From Oscillospiraceae bacterium (GTDB taxonomy: Bacteria; Bacillota; Clostridia; Oscillospirales; Ruminococcaceae), in assembly GCA_020024615.1 (NCBI GenBank), contig JAHHTP010000003.1:1-64000 (forward strand): a stretch of 64,000 nucleotides of DNA. The letters are read 5' to 3'. Positions 8,598 through 17,448 of the stretch are shown here, piece by piece (within the stretch, counting starts at the first letter, position 1; every line of letters starts with the position of its first letter). A program made the position numbers and the translations under genes. The notes below the pieces were generated by a model. That model ran no database searches. It saw only the letters and a program-made list of their open reading frames with translations, and had not been told where the DNA came from.

Positions 8598-9514
8598 CCA
8601 TTATCCTCCAAGCGTTTTTCAACCACAAGTCCTGAATCAACCAACGCTTGCATAACTTCATCCGCACGACTGTCAATGATACCCGAAACAATCAGACTGG
8701 TATTTTCATGCATAAACTGCTGTACCGTTTCGGATAAGCGAATAATAACATCCGCAACAATGTTCGCACAGATGATGTCAAATTTTCCATTTACCTTATC
8801 TACCAGATCACCGCATACAAATTCACAGCGGTCAGTGACCTGATTCAACTCAGCATTTTCGCCTGCAATCTTGACAGCAACCGGATCAATATCCACGCCA
8901 ATCGCATTTTTAGCACCCAGACACAGGGCTGTAATTGCCAAAATGCCTGAACCCGTGCCAATATCCAGAACCGCTTCATCTCCTTTAACCACTTCTTCCA
9001 GCAGAGTCATACACAAACGAGTGGTTTCATGCGAACCAGTACCAAAAGCCAGACCTGGATCAAGCGTCACCTGCACCTGCTCCGGTTTCAAATCCACCTT
9101 TTCCCAGACTGGACAAACTACCAATCGTCTACCGATTTCCTGCGGATGATAGTACTGCTTCCATGCGTTCGACCAATCCTCCTCAGTGATGTCACCGAAA
9201 GATAACTCCAGACTGCCCAAATCCACAGCTTTGTTCTGCTCTCTAAGCGCATCCAGCCCCGCACGCAGATTGCGCAATGTTTCCATACCGGTTAAATTAT
9301 CCTCTAAATAGATAACAATGGCAGTCGGTGCTTTCGCCTTTTCCATTAGGCTTTCTTCCACATAGTCCCAATGAATGGTGGTGTCGGTCAGGAAGTTATT
9401 GAAATCTTCTGCATCCTCAATGCAAAATCCGGTGATGCCGCAGCCTACCAGATAACCGCTGACAATATCGATTGCTTCGGTGGTTGTATAAATTCTAATT
9501 TCCTTCCAATTCAT
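8564..9514 (-). CDS. prmA: Ribosomal protein L11 methyltransferase
   Basis: SAM-dependent enzyme that methylates ribosomal protein L11. The 316-residue protein has an N-terminal substrate-recognition domain, the GTGSH motif (158-162), the SAM-binding VLDIGTGSG block (182-190), and CANIV as the NPPY-like position. First gene of a three-gene minus-strand unit; GGAG precedes the start by about 8 bases, and a TATAAT-like -10 lies near 9550. Identification is firm. Confidence 0.94.
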   Translation of the reverse strand: MNWKEIRIYTTTEAIDIVSGYLVGCGITGFCIEDAEDFNNFLTDTTIHWDYVEESLMEKAKAPTAIVIYLEDNLTGMETLRNLRAGLDALREQNKAVDLGSLELSFGDITEEDWSNAWKQYYHPQEIGRRLVVCPVWEKVDLKPEQVQVTLDPGLAFGTGSHETTRLCMTLLEEVVKGDEAVLDIGTGSGILAITALCLGAKNAIGVDIDPVAVKIAGENAELNQVTDRCEFVCGDLVDKVNGKFDIICANIVADVIIRLSETVQQFMHENTSLIVSGIIDSRADEVMQALVDSGLVVEKRLEDNGWCSMLLHLPQ

Positions 9515-9596
9515 AAAGTTTCTCCTTATCCCAAATGTGATTATCTACATTATAACACAGTTTTAAGCAAAAAGAAATGCCTCTTTCATTTTTCAC

Positions 9597-9625
9597 TTGA
9601 CATTATAACCAAAATGCAGGATAAT
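9597..9625 (+). promoter_or_regulatory. Promoter of rnhA-desulfurase-mnmM
   Basis: TTGACA (9597-9602), 17 bp, GATAAT (9620-9625); rnhA starts 33 bases downstream. Confidence 0.75.
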
Positions 9626-9657
9626 GATAAGAAAACGACACAGTTTAAGGAGTTATT

Positions 9658-10104
9658 ATGGCAGAGAAAAAAACAATCGAAATGTTTACTGATGGCGCTT
9701 GTTCCGGCAATCCAGGTCCGGGCGGCTGGGGTACCATCTTACGATATAAAGGGATCGAAAAAGAACTTTTCGGTGGTGAACCAAATACCACCAACAATCG
9801 TATGGAGCTGACCGCTGTCATTATGGGGCTTTCAGCACTTAAGGAATCCTGTAAAGTAGAACTGACCAGTGATTCTAAATATGTCATTGACGCCATTACA
9901 TTAGGATGGGCGAAAAAATGGAAAGCAAATGGCTGGAAACGCGGTAAAAACCAACCAGCTCTTAATCCGGATTTGTGGGACAAACTTTTGCACCTGCTCG
10001 AACAACATGAAGTTACCTTCCACTGGATCAAAGGACACGCTGGACATGAAGAAAATGAACGGTGTGACAGACTGGCTGTTGCCCAGTCACAGAAATATAA
10101 GTGA
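9658..10104 (+). CDS. rnhA: Ribonuclease HI
   Basis: Cleaves the RNA strand of RNA-DNA hybrids. The 148-residue protein matches RNase HI along its full length: FTDGACSGNPGPGG N-terminus with D12, then E50 (NNRMEL), D72 (TSDSKY) and D137, the carboxylate tetrad; the basic handle WAKKWKANGWKR is present near 84-95. AAGGAG lies upstream. It is followed after 10 bases by the desulfurase start. Confidence 0.96.
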   Translation: MAEKKTIEMFTDGACSGNPGPGGWGTILRYKGIEKELFGGEPNTTNNRMELTAVIMGLSALKESCKVELTSDSKYVIDAITLGWAKKWKANGWKRGKNQPALNPDLWDKLLHLLEQHEVTFHWIKGHAGHEENERCDRLAVAQSQKYK

Positions 10105-10114
10105 GGTTTGTCTG

Positions 10115-11233
10115 GTGAAACATATTTACCTTGACCATGCTGCCACCACGCCACTCTTACCCGAAGTTTTGGAATCCATGTTGCCATATTTCACAGAATA
10201 TTACGGCAATCCGTCCAGTAGCCATCATGATGGTAGGAGCGCCAAAAAAGCAGTTGACACCGCAAGAGAGCAAATTGCATCTGCCCTGAAATGCCAGCCG
10301 GAACAAATTATTTTCACTTCATGCGGTAGTATGGCGAATAATCTTGCCGTACTTTCCACAATCCGAAATCTTCCAGCAAATGCAAAATTGTTTACCACAC
10401 CAATTGAACATTCTTCGTTGCTTGCTCCAATGCAGTTGTATGCAGACAGGTGCATCTTCGGTAAGGTTGATCGCTATGGCTATCTGCAAACCATGCCAGA
10501 GCAGGACACCGCTTTTGCATCCATCCAGTATGCAAACAATGAACTGGGCAGCATACAAGATGTACAAAAAATTGTCAAGTACTGCAAGCAAAATCGAATC
10601 ATACTGCATGCTGATGCCGTGCAGGCTTTTGGACAGATTCCCATTGACCTGTCGAAAGATGCACCCGATCTTGTCAGCATATCCGCCCATAAATTTTCCG
10701 GTCCAAAAGGCATCGGCGCACTGATTGCAAAACAGCCAGGCAAACTTTCTCCTCTGATCTATGGTAATAATCGCAATACACCTGTCGCCGGAACCGAAAA
10801 CACAGCAGCCATCGTCGGCATGGGAAAAGCAGCTGAGCTTGCAGCCAAAAACCTTACTGTCAATATCGCACACAAACACCATTTGCAGCAGCTGTTAAAA
10901 GAACACCTGTTAAAATCCATCCCAAATCTCATAATCTTAACGCCCGAAACAAAGACACTTCCGGGCATTTTATCAGTCTGCATTCCGGGCGTCAATAGCG
11001 AAGGTTTATTAAGTGCTCTCGACTTGAAAGGGGTATCTGTTTCTGCCGGAAGTGCCTGCCATGCTGGTGAAAAAACAGCTTCCCATGTCATGACTGCAAT
11101 TGGACTATCGGAAAATTTACTGCATTCGGTTATCCGCTTCTCTATTGGTATTCAAAATACCGAAGAAGAAATCATACAAGCGGCAGACATCTTTTGCACA
11201 CTTACCAACAATCTACTGCATTTATCACTGTAA
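10115..11233 (+). CDS. Cysteine desulfurase (NifS/IscS-like)
   Basis: PLP enzyme that removes sulfur from cysteine as an enzyme-bound persulfide for Fe-S clusters or tRNA thiolation. The GTG at 10115 is chosen because homology begins with HIYLDHAATTP right after it; upstream codons overlap rnhA. In the 372-residue product H99, D167, PLP lysine K193 (SAHKF) and persulfide cysteine C315 (SAGSACHAG) are all visible. The neighbour mnmM modifies 2-thiouridine in tRNA, so sulfur supply for tRNA thiolation is a reasonable inference; no iscU or mnmA is adjacent. Confidence 0.92.
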   Translation: MKHIYLDHAATTPLLPEVLESMLPYFTEYYGNPSSSHHDGRSAKKAVDTAREQIASALKCQPEQIIFTSCGSMANNLAVLSTIRNLPANAKLFTTPIEHSSLLAPMQLYADRCIFGKVDRYGYLQTMPEQDTAFASIQYANNELGSIQDVQKIVKYCKQNRIILHADAVQAFGQIPIDLSKDAPDLVSISAHKFSGPKGIGALIAKQPGKLSPLIYGNNRNTPVAGTENTAAIVGMGKAAELAAKNLTVNIAHKHHLQQLLKEHLLKSIPNLIILTPETKTLPGILSVCIPGVNSEGLLSALDLKGVSVSAGSACHAGEKTASHVMTAIGLSENLLHSVIRFSIGIQNTEEEIIQAADIFCTLTNNLLHLSL

Positions 11234-11248
11234 TAGAAAGGTTTTATC

Positions 11249-11815
11249 ATGCCATCTTTCAACGCTCTGACCCTGTCCCATCAATTTATGACAGAACATG
11301 TTAAACCATCTGCATTCTGTATCGACGCCACCGCCGGTCGCGGATATGATACCGCGTTTTTAGCTGATTTGGCTGGAGATAACGGGAAAATTTTAGCATT
11401 TGACATTCAACAGGAAGCCCTTGATTCCACTGCAGCACTGCTGGCAGAACGAAATTTATCCAATCGGGTACAACTGATTTTGGACAGCCACGCCAATCTT
11501 GAACAATATGCATCCCCCGAATCAGTTGATCTGATCTGTTTTAACTTTGGCTGGCTTCCGGGTGGCAGTCATGATATTTTCACCCACGCCGAATCCAGTA
11601 TTGTTGCCATTGACGCTGCGCTGCGCCTGTTAAAACCTGGTGGCGCACTATCTTTGTGTATCTACTACGGACGCAACAACGGTTACAGCGAACGGGACGC
11701 AATTTTAGATCATCTAAAAAGCATTGATTCCAAAGAAGCAAGCGTACTGGTCTGCCAGTTTGTCAACCGACAGAATGATCCCGCCATCCCTGTATTTATC
11801 CTGAAAGGCATATAA
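11249..11815 (+). CDS. mnmM: tRNA mnm5s2U methyltransferase MnmM (YtqB family)
   Basis: Class I SAM methyltransferase of the YtqB/MnmM family, which converts nm5(s2)U34 to mnm5(s2)U34 in tRNA in Gram-positive bacteria. The 188-residue protein has the SAM motif DATAGRGYDT near 23-32, FDIQ as motif II, the family signature FGWLPGG, and GGALSLCIYYG near 128-138, as in YtqB. AGAAAGG precedes the start, 15 bases after the desulfurase. The assignment rests on family pattern. Confidence 0.82.
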   Translation: MPSFNALTLSHQFMTEHVKPSAFCIDATAGRGYDTAFLADLAGDNGKILAFDIQQEALDSTAALLAERNLSNRVQLILDSHANLEQYASPESVDLICFNFGWLPGGSHDIFTHAESSIVAIDAALRLLKPGGALSLCIYYGRNNGYSERDAILDHLKSIDSKEASVLVCQFVNRQNDPAIPVFILKGI

Positions 11816-11842
11816 AAAGGGGGACAGGCAAACCTGCATCTC

Positions 11843-11900
11843 TTACAATTCTGTTCCCATGTATCATCGAATTGTAAGTTCACCTGACTGAATTTTCAGG
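11843..11900 (+). other. Two inverted repeats after mnmM
   Basis: TTACAATTC (11843-11851) pairs with GAATTGTAA (11869-11877), and CCTGA pairs with TCAGG (11883-11900). They lie between mnmM and the end of a decayed gene and may act as weak terminators. No T-run follows. Confidence 0.4.
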
Positions 11901-12421
11901 AAGGTATCATAATCCCACTGTCAATGCGATGTACCGCAGCCTCCGCAGTAAAATCAAGCGCACCATTAAACATACCGCCTATCTTTTCCCGCAGAATAAT
12001 CTCGGTAAAGGTTGCTCCCCGAAAATTCTTTTCTAACCCACCCGGCTTAATCCCGTTGCACAAACGGCACAACCACTTCTCTCACTGCATCATCCACTGC
12101 TGAAAAACAAAAGCTCTGTATATCTGAAAGTTCTGTATGTAAAACTTCATATAGGGAGTTCAAATTATTCTGACCTACTGCATTCTGCATCAATCTTGGT
12201 AAGCATAACACATACTGGTATATTTTTCTCCCGCAGTTCTCGTTGCAGAGCGATACCAAATCAATGATTCTTTTTGCAGATACACTGATGCAATACCAAA
12301 CCACATGAATCTGCATGCCATAATCATTCGGATGTTTGGTGCGCATTAAATCAATATATCCTAAAATATCCTGTCTGAAATGAGAAATGCAACAGCTTTC
12401 TGCCTTTATTATACCAAACAA
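11893..12421 (-). pseudogene. Decayed GTPase gene (dynamin/Era-like bacterial family), 5' truncated
   Basis: No single frame is intact, but pieces in different minus-strand frames together resemble a GTPase. One frame (about 12260-12421) reads ...QIHVVWYCIS, the segment after the G3 motif in this family. A second frame (12189-12260) reads a helix ending IPVCVMLTKIDAE, a TKxD G4 motif. The first frame resumes with SAVDDAVREVV. A third frame (11893-12050) continues the C-terminus to a stop. At least three frameshifts are needed, and the P-loop end is missing. The longest open stretch (12047-12421) is therefore not a real gene. Confidence 0.65.
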
Positions 12422-12739
12422 CCATAAAAATCCAAAACTTTTCTCATATTTTTACTTTCAACCAACTTTAAATATCTGAATTGTACTGATTTTATCTATA
12501 TTATCGACTTTTTTTATTGTTTTTAAATATCTATGTTTACAATTTAACAAAATATGCCACATTTGGCTATTTGTTAGCTGCTTTTGTTTTTTTATTTAGT
12601 TCGATATTTTTTGTTGCTTTTGCAACAGACAAATAATCAAAAAACAAGTATAATGAGATTCGTCAACCGGGATATAGATACTCGGTCAATCAGACGAAAT
12701 TTAATCAGACGAAATTTATTTTAAAGGAGAAATAATACC
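12422..12739. other. AT-rich intergenic region upstream of rubredoxin
   Basis: Very AT-rich stretch without an open frame. It contains the short hairpin GTTGC-TTTT-GCAAC near 12613-12626, a probable promoter with CAGACA (12626-12631), 17 bp, TATAAT (12649-12654), and the tandem 15-bp repeat listed separately. Confidence 0.55.
12688..12717. repeat. Tandem 15-bp duplication in the rubredoxin leader
   Basis: AATCAGACGAAATTT occurs twice back to back at 12688-12702 and 12703-12717, between the promoter and the ribosome binding site of the rubredoxin gene. Confidence 0.9.
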
Positions 12740-12898
12740 ATGACTTATGTATGTGAATTATGTGGCTGGACTTATGATGAGTCAGTAGGCGATCCGGAAA
12801 ACGGCATTGAAGCCGGCACCAAGTTTGAGGATCTTCCGGAAGACTTCGCTTGTCCGTTATGCGGCGCAGGTAAAGAATCCTTTACAGAAGCTGAATAA
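12740..12898 (+). CDS. Rubredoxin
   Basis: Small iron-sulfur electron carrier. The 52-residue protein has the two CxxC knuckles C5/C8 (CELCGW) and C38/C41 (CPLCGA) with the usual spacing and the acidic middle (GDPENGI) of rubredoxins. AAGGAGA stands about 10 bases before the ATG. A likely electron partner in this window is the flavodiiron protein at 19412, which in clostridia takes electrons from rubredoxin to reduce O2 or NO. The neighbouring Crp/Fnr gene and nrdDG fit an anaerobic setting. Confidence 0.95.
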   Translation: MTYVCELCGWTYDESVGDPENGIEAGTKFEDLPEDFACPLCGAGKESFTEAE

Positions 12899-12919
12899 CG
12901 TATCCCAAACCAATAAAGA

Positions 12920-12950
12920 AGCCGGCGCGTTCAATCTGAATCGTGCCGGT
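12920..12950. terminator. Hairpin between rubredoxin and the Crp/Fnr gene
   Basis: CCGGCGCG / CGTGCCGG stem (one G-T pair) with a TTCA/TGAA extension inside, between convergent genes. The T-run is weak. Confidence 0.6.
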
Positions 12951-12967
12951 ATTCGTTTCGCTGAAAT

Positions 12968-13636
12968 TTACAACATATCAATTTTTTTACCGTTTACAGC
13001 GATGATTTTGTCTTTGCAGAGCTTTTTTACCTCGCGCATCAGCGCACTGCGATTGACGCAGAGATAATCCGCAAGCCTGCTCCAGGTCATCGGCAATTCA
13101 ATGCTGGCTCCTTTCTCACAACCAAGAAAAGAAAAATAGCACAATAGCTTATCCTTTGTGGTACGCTGACTTAAAATCTGTAAATGGGTGTTTAATTTTC
13201 TTGCTTTGACAGCAGCCAGACAAAAAAGATTATCCACCAGCTGACTATGATATGAGCAGGCATTTTCGCACCGCTTGATAATATCGCTGTATCGGATAAA
13301 AGTTATTTTACAATCGGTAAGTGCTTCCACGACATAACCCCTGTCGGCAAGCGGAAGCAAAAACAACTCTCCGAATACTGCTTGGTCAGAAAGTTCTTCC
13401 AGAATAAAGACGTTTCCCTCAACATCAGTTGCAACAACCTGTGCTTTTCCGGATTCCAGCACCCCAATTCGTTCCGGATGGCTGTGATAATCAATAATGG
13501 TTTCTCCAGCAAGATAGCTTTTATATTCTGGATTAAAACAGCAAAAGATTTTTTCTTTCTGTGTTTCATCAATATGGTCAAACAGCTTAACCTGACGGTT
13601 AAAATTGGGAAAATCGGAAAATTCCGTATTTTTCAA
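12968..13636 (-). CDS. Crp/Fnr-family transcriptional regulator
   Basis: Predicted DNA-binding regulator with an N-terminal cyclic-nucleotide-binding-like barrel (about 20-130) and a C-terminal winged helix (the TWSRLADYLCVNRSALMREV region). The start is taken as TTG at 13636, because AAAGGAG lies 8 bases upstream; the ATG at 13654 overlaps that site. The product has 222 residues. There is no N-terminal Fnr-type cysteine cluster, so direct Fe-S oxygen sensing is not supported. It is divergent from nrdDG with back-to-back promoters, making it a candidate regulator of that operon and of itself. Confidence 0.85.
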   Translation of the reverse strand: MKNTEFSDFPNFNRQVKLFDHIDETQKEKIFCCFNPEYKSYLAGETIIDYHSHPERIGVLESGKAQVVATDVEGNVFILEELSDQAVFGELFLLPLADRGYVVEALTDCKITFIRYSDIIKRCENACSYHSQLVDNLFCLAAVKARKLNTHLQILSQRTTKDKLLCYFSFLGCEKGASIELPMTWSRLADYLCVNRSALMREVKKLCKDKIIAVNGKKIDML

Positions 13637-13675
13637 ACAAAAAACTCCTTTCATTTTTTCTTTTGTTTTATACCT

Positions 13676-13704
13676 ATTATACTATCTTTTATTTCAGTAT
13701 GCAA
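13676..13704 (-). promoter_or_regulatory. Promoter of the Crp/Fnr gene
   Basis: Minus-strand TTGCAT (13699-13704), 17 bp, TATAAT (13676-13681). Confidence 0.75.
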
Positions 13705-13731
13705 CATAAAACTTTTCGTCATTTCTGCCAG

Positions 13732-13760
13732 TTGCATTTTGATGGAAAGTCTGCTAGAAT
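13732..13760 (+). promoter_or_regulatory. Promoter of nrdDG
   Basis: TTGCAT (13732-13737), 17 bp, TAGAAT (13755-13760), 28 bp from the divergent Crp/Fnr promoter. Confidence 0.7.
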
Positions 13761-13772
13761 AGTATCTGCGAA

Positions 13773-13794
13773 TGTCACACAGATCAAATTGACA
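13773..13794. promoter_or_regulatory. Possible Crp/Fnr-type operator
   Basis: Inverted repeat TGTCA (13773-13777) and TGACA (13790-13794) just downstream of the nrdDG -10. It is placed where binding would block transcription of nrdDG. Linking it to the adjacent Crp/Fnr protein is inference. Confidence 0.35.
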
Positions 13795-13830
13795 CAGAAT
13801 AAAGGATTAACCAAATATTGGAGGCCTCTC

Positions 13831-15999
13831 ATGAAGATCATAAAACGCAACGGTAGCGAAGCCGTATTCAACAGCGATAAAATCAAAAAAGCAATCAGTA
13901 AGGCAAATAATGTTGTTTCTGAATCTGAGCAACTCACCGAGATGCAGATTGATAAAATTACTGATACTGTTACCCGCCAGTGTGAGGATGCGCTGCGAGC
14001 TGTCAATGTTGAAGAAATTCAAGATATAGTAGAAAATGAATTGATGGCTTCCGGTGCATTCCAGGTAGCACGTCAGTACATTACCTATCGCTATACCCAT
14101 AATCTGTGTCGCATGAACAACACCACAGATGAGCGCATTCTTTCTCTGATTGAACGCGAAAATGAAGAAGTTAAACAGGAAAACTCCAATAAAAATCCAA
14201 CTGTTAACAGTGTTCAGCGTGACTATATGGCTGGTGAGGTTTCCAAAGATTTAACCCGCCGTATATTATTACCACAGGATATTGTAAAAGCACATGAAGA
14301 AGGTATCATCCATTTCCATGATAGTGACTATTTCGCACAGCATATGCATAACTGCGATCTTGTCAACTTAGAGGATATGCTGCAAAACGGCACTGTTATT
14401 TCTGGAACCTTGATTGAGCGTCCGCATAGCTTCTCTACTGCCTGCAACATTGCAACCCAGATTATTGCACAGGTTGCATCCAATCAGTATGGTGGACAGA
14501 GTATTTCACTTGCACATTTAGCACCGTTTGTAGATGTTTCCCGTAAAAAAATCGCAGCAAGTGTTGAAGCTGAGATGGAAGGTCTTGATATCTCCCCGGA
14601 ACGCAAACATAAAATGGTGGAAAAGCGCCTGCATGACGAAATTTCCCGCGGTGTTCAAACCATTCAATATCAGGTTGTTACCCTGATGACAACTAACGGT
14701 CAAGCTCCGTTTATCACTGTATTTATGTATCTGGGTGAAGCGAAAAACGAGCGAGAGAAAAAAGATCTTGCAATCATCATCGAGGAAACCATTCGTCAGC
14801 GTTATATCGGTGTTAAAAATGAAGATGGTGTATGGATTACTCCTGCATTCCCAAAACTGATCTATGTGCTTGAAGAACAGAACATTCATCCAGATAGCCC
14901 GTATTACTACTTAACCAAAATGAGTGCAAAATGCACTGCAAAACGCATGGTTCCAGATTATATCAGTGAAAAGAAAATGAAGGAACTGAAAATCGACAAA
15001 AATGGCGAAGGCCACTGCTATACCTGTATGGGATGCCGCAGCTTCTTAACGCCATATGTTGATGAAAACGGTAAACCAAAGTATTACGGCCGTTTCAATC
15101 AAGGTGTTGTTACCCTCAACTTAGTCGATATTGCCCTGTCCAGCGGCAAAGACTTTGAAAAATTCGAACAGATTTTTGAAGAAAGACTGGAATTATGTCA
15201 TAAAGCACTGCGTTGCCGCCATGAGCGTTTGCTGGGTACGCCAAGTGATACCGCACCAATTCTGTGGCAGTATGGCGCACTGGCAAGACTCAAAAAAGGC
15301 GAAACTATTGACAAACTGCTGTACGGCGGTTATTCCACCATCTCGCTGGGCTATGCAGGACTATATGAGTGTGTCAAATATATGACCGGTGAAAGTCATA
15401 CCGATCCAAACGCAAAACCGTTCGCTCTGCATGTCATGCAGAAAATGAATGATAAATGCCAAGAGTGGAAAACAGCAGAAAATATTGATTATTCTCTCTA
15501 CGGTACACCACTGGAAAGTACCACTTATAAATTCGCATCCTGCTTGCAGCGTCGTTTTGGTGTGATCGAAGGCATCACGGATAAAAACTATATCACCAAC
15601 AGCTATCATGTTCATGTCGGCGAAAAAATCGACGCATTCACCAAACTGAAATTTGAAAGTGAATTCCAACAGCTCTCTCCAGGCGGTGCAATTTCTTACA
15701 TCGAAGTTCCGAATATGCAGGATAATCTGGAAGCTGTTATGAGTGTTATTCAGTTCATCTATAACAACATCATGTATGCAGAATTGAATACCAAAAGCGA
15801 CTACTGCCAGGTATGTGGCTATGATGGTGAAATCCAGATTGTCGAAGATGATGGCAAGTTGATCTGGGAATGCCCACACTGCAAAAATAGAGAACCAAGC
15901 AAGCTGAATGTTGCAAGAAGAACTTGCGGTTATATCGGCACTCAGTTCTGGAACCAGGGGCGTACACAGGAAATCCGTGATCGTGTTCTGCATCTGTAA
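13831..15999 (+). CDS. nrdD: Anaerobic ribonucleoside-triphosphate reductase
   Basis: Class III glycyl-radical reductase making dNTPs from NTPs without oxygen. The start at 13831 follows TGGAGG and gives the ATP-cone N-terminus MKIIKRNGSEAVF. The 722-residue protein ends with the glycyl-radical motif RTCGYIG (G700 the radical site) and a zinc site made by CxxC pairs CQVC and CPHC just before it. NrdG follows after 11 bases. All expected parts are present. Confidence 0.97.
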   Translation: MKIIKRNGSEAVFNSDKIKKAISKANNVVSESEQLTEMQIDKITDTVTRQCEDALRAVNVEEIQDIVENELMASGAFQVARQYITYRYTHNLCRMNNTTDERILSLIERENEEVKQENSNKNPTVNSVQRDYMAGEVSKDLTRRILLPQDIVKAHEEGIIHFHDSDYFAQHMHNCDLVNLEDMLQNGTVISGTLIERPHSFSTACNIATQIIAQVASNQYGGQSISLAHLAPFVDVSRKKIAASVEAEMEGLDISPERKHKMVEKRLHDEISRGVQTIQYQVVTLMTTNGQAPFITVFMYLGEAKNEREKKDLAIIIEETIRQRYIGVKNEDGVWITPAFPKLIYVLEEQNIHPDSPYYYLTKMSAKCTAKRMVPDYISEKKMKELKIDKNGEGHCYTCMGCRSFLTPYVDENGKPKYYGRFNQGVVTLNLVDIALSSGKDFEKFEQIFEERLELCHKALRCRHERLLGTPSDTAPILWQYGALARLKKGETIDKLLYGGYSTISLGYAGLYECVKYMTGESHTDPNAKPFALHVMQKMNDKCQEWKTAENIDYSLYGTPLESTTYKFASCLQRRFGVIEGITDKNYITNSYHVHVGEKIDAFTKLKFESEFQQLSPGGAISYIEVPNMQDNLEAVMSVIQFIYNNIMYAELNTKSDYCQVCGYDGEIQIVEDDGKLIWECPHCKNREPSKLNVARRTCGYIGTQFWNQGRTQEIRDRVLHL

Positions 16000-16010
16000 G
16001 GAAACACTTT

Positions 16011-16559
16011 ATGAATTACGCTACAATTAAATATAACGATATTGCAAACGGAATTGGCGTACGCACCAGCCTGTTTGTTTCCGGATGCACACACCACTGC
16101 AAAAACTGTTTCAATCAAGAAGCATGGGATTTTTCCTACGGCGAACCGTTTACCGATACCATCATTCAAGAAATTTTGGATAGTATGTCTCCTGATTTTA
16201 TAACCGGGCTCTCGCTGCTCGGCGGAGAACCCTTTGAAATTCCAAATCAAAAGGGATTGCTTCCTCTGCTGAGAGCCTTTAGACAGCGTTATCCCAACAA
16301 AACCGTCTGGTGCTATACAGGATATACCTTAGAGTCAGATCTATTAGAAAATGGTTCTGTACATTGTGAGGTGACTGATGAAATCCTCTCCTATATCGAT
16401 GTTCTGGTAGATGGAGAATTTGTTCAGGATTTGTATGATTTGACGCTGCGGTTTCGCGGAAGCTCTAATCAGCGTCTGATTGACCTGCCTGCTACATTAA
16501 AAGCCGGGAAAGTTATAATCTGGGAAGATGAAGTTCTGTTTGCCAAACGCGGAATGTAA
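16011..16559 (+). CDS. nrdG: Anaerobic RNR activating enzyme
   Basis: Radical-SAM activase that installs the glycyl radical on NrdD. The 182-residue protein has the cluster motif C26-x3-C30-x2-C33 (CTHHCKNC), the GGEPF SAM-binding motif, and usual NrdG length. It is cotranscribed with nrdD and followed by a strong terminator. Confidence 0.96.
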   Translation: MNYATIKYNDIANGIGVRTSLFVSGCTHHCKNCFNQEAWDFSYGEPFTDTIIQEILDSMSPDFITGLSLLGGEPFEIPNQKGLLPLLRAFRQRYPNKTVWCYTGYTLESDLLENGSVHCEVTDEILSYIDVLVDGEFVQDLYDLTLRFRGSSNQRLIDLPATLKAGKVIIWEDEVLFAKRGM

Positions 16560-16564
16560 TAATA

Positions 16565-16591
16565 AAATGCGCATCGTAATGATGCGCATTT
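16565..16591 (+). terminator. Terminator of nrdDG
   Basis: AAATGCGCATC-GTAAT-GATGCGCATTT perfect stem followed by TTTGTTTGTT. Confidence 0.88.
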
Positions 16592-16641
16592 TTGTTTGTT
16601 GATATTGCAAAACACTCACAATTATATTGGTTTCGTTTTTC

Positions 16642-17304
16642 TTATCTGTGTAGAATCTTTTCATTTCCCGCCATATAAAGCAGTTTACCAACATTTGAAG
16701 CCGTATGCTGTACAGCACGCAAAGAATTTAATCGTTGCGGATAATGATCCCCTTCCCAACTTTTCGGCAGCGGATATCCCAAAACTGTGCCTTCATAAAT
16801 GACATCTGCTTCCAGCATTTCTTCTAAATTCTCAATGGAGCAAAACTTCGGAACATTGGATATATACCCGCTTGCAGCCAGAGCGTCTGTAACAAATTCG
16901 ATGCAGGTATAGCTTTTAGAAAGTTTGAAACGCCTGTGAGAAATGTGTGTTGCCGCGGACAGAAGATTGTATACATACTCGTTTGGATGACTTAAAAACG
17001 GATGTATAAAGTCACACAGCTTTTGATACTGCTCTGCATGCAGACGAAGACGGCAAACCTTTAAAATTGTTCTGGAATCCCGTGGAAAACGGCGCAGCGA
17101 CTCCTTGATAAATCCACCATAAAACGGTGTATTCTTATGCTGACGCGCAAAGGTATAAAGAACACGCAGATCCGGATAAAGAGAAAGCGATGCATGATTA
17201 TACCGATGTTTTGTCATTGTCCGGATTACCTTACCAACTTTCGTAGTTGTTACCATAAATACTACATATATGTAGCGATCATCGCTTTTTTTTTCTAAAT
17301 TCAT
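16642..17304 (-). CDS. Probable permuted papain-like (NlpC/P60 superfamily) protein
   Basis: 220-residue protein of unknown substrate. Two spaced elements suggest a circularly permuted papain-like hydrolase of the YiiX/DUF830 type: an early histidine in RYNHASLSL (H37) and a late cysteine in SYTCIEFV (C134). There is no signal peptide, so a cytoplasmic location is likely. The start at 17304 has AAAGGA upstream. It stands alone, convergent with nrdG. The fold is inferred from residue pattern only. Confidence 0.6.
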   Translation of the reverse strand: MNLEKKSDDRYIYVVFMVTTTKVGKVIRTMTKHRYNHASLSLYPDLRVLYTFARQHKNTPFYGGFIKESLRRFPRDSRTILKVCRLRLHAEQYQKLCDFIHPFLSHPNEYVYNLLSAATHISHRRFKLSKSYTCIEFVTDALAASGYISNVPKFCSIENLEEMLEADVIYEGTVLGYPLPKSWEGDHYPQRLNSLRAVQHTASNVGKLLYMAGNEKILHR

Positions 17305-17419
17305 TTCTATTATCCTTTCCAAACTCTATTTTCTTCATTTCAGCAATATGAAATATCTATATATCTTTATATTATATCAAAATTCAATTGAAAAATAAAT
17401 ATCGTTTCTGTAAATAAAA

Positions 17420-17445
17420 ACAGCTGTCCGAATTGGAACAGCTGT
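17420..17445 (-). terminator. Terminator of the TetR-type gene
   Basis: ACAGCTGTCC / GG(A)ACAGCTGT stem followed on the minus strand by TTTTTATTT. Confidence 0.8.
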
Positions 17446-17448
17446 CTA

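Noticed and set aside
12047..12421. 125-codon minus-strand open frame as a hypothetical protein
   Set aside because: GTPase motif pieces occur in other frames of the same stretch, so this is part of a decayed gene rather than an intact one.
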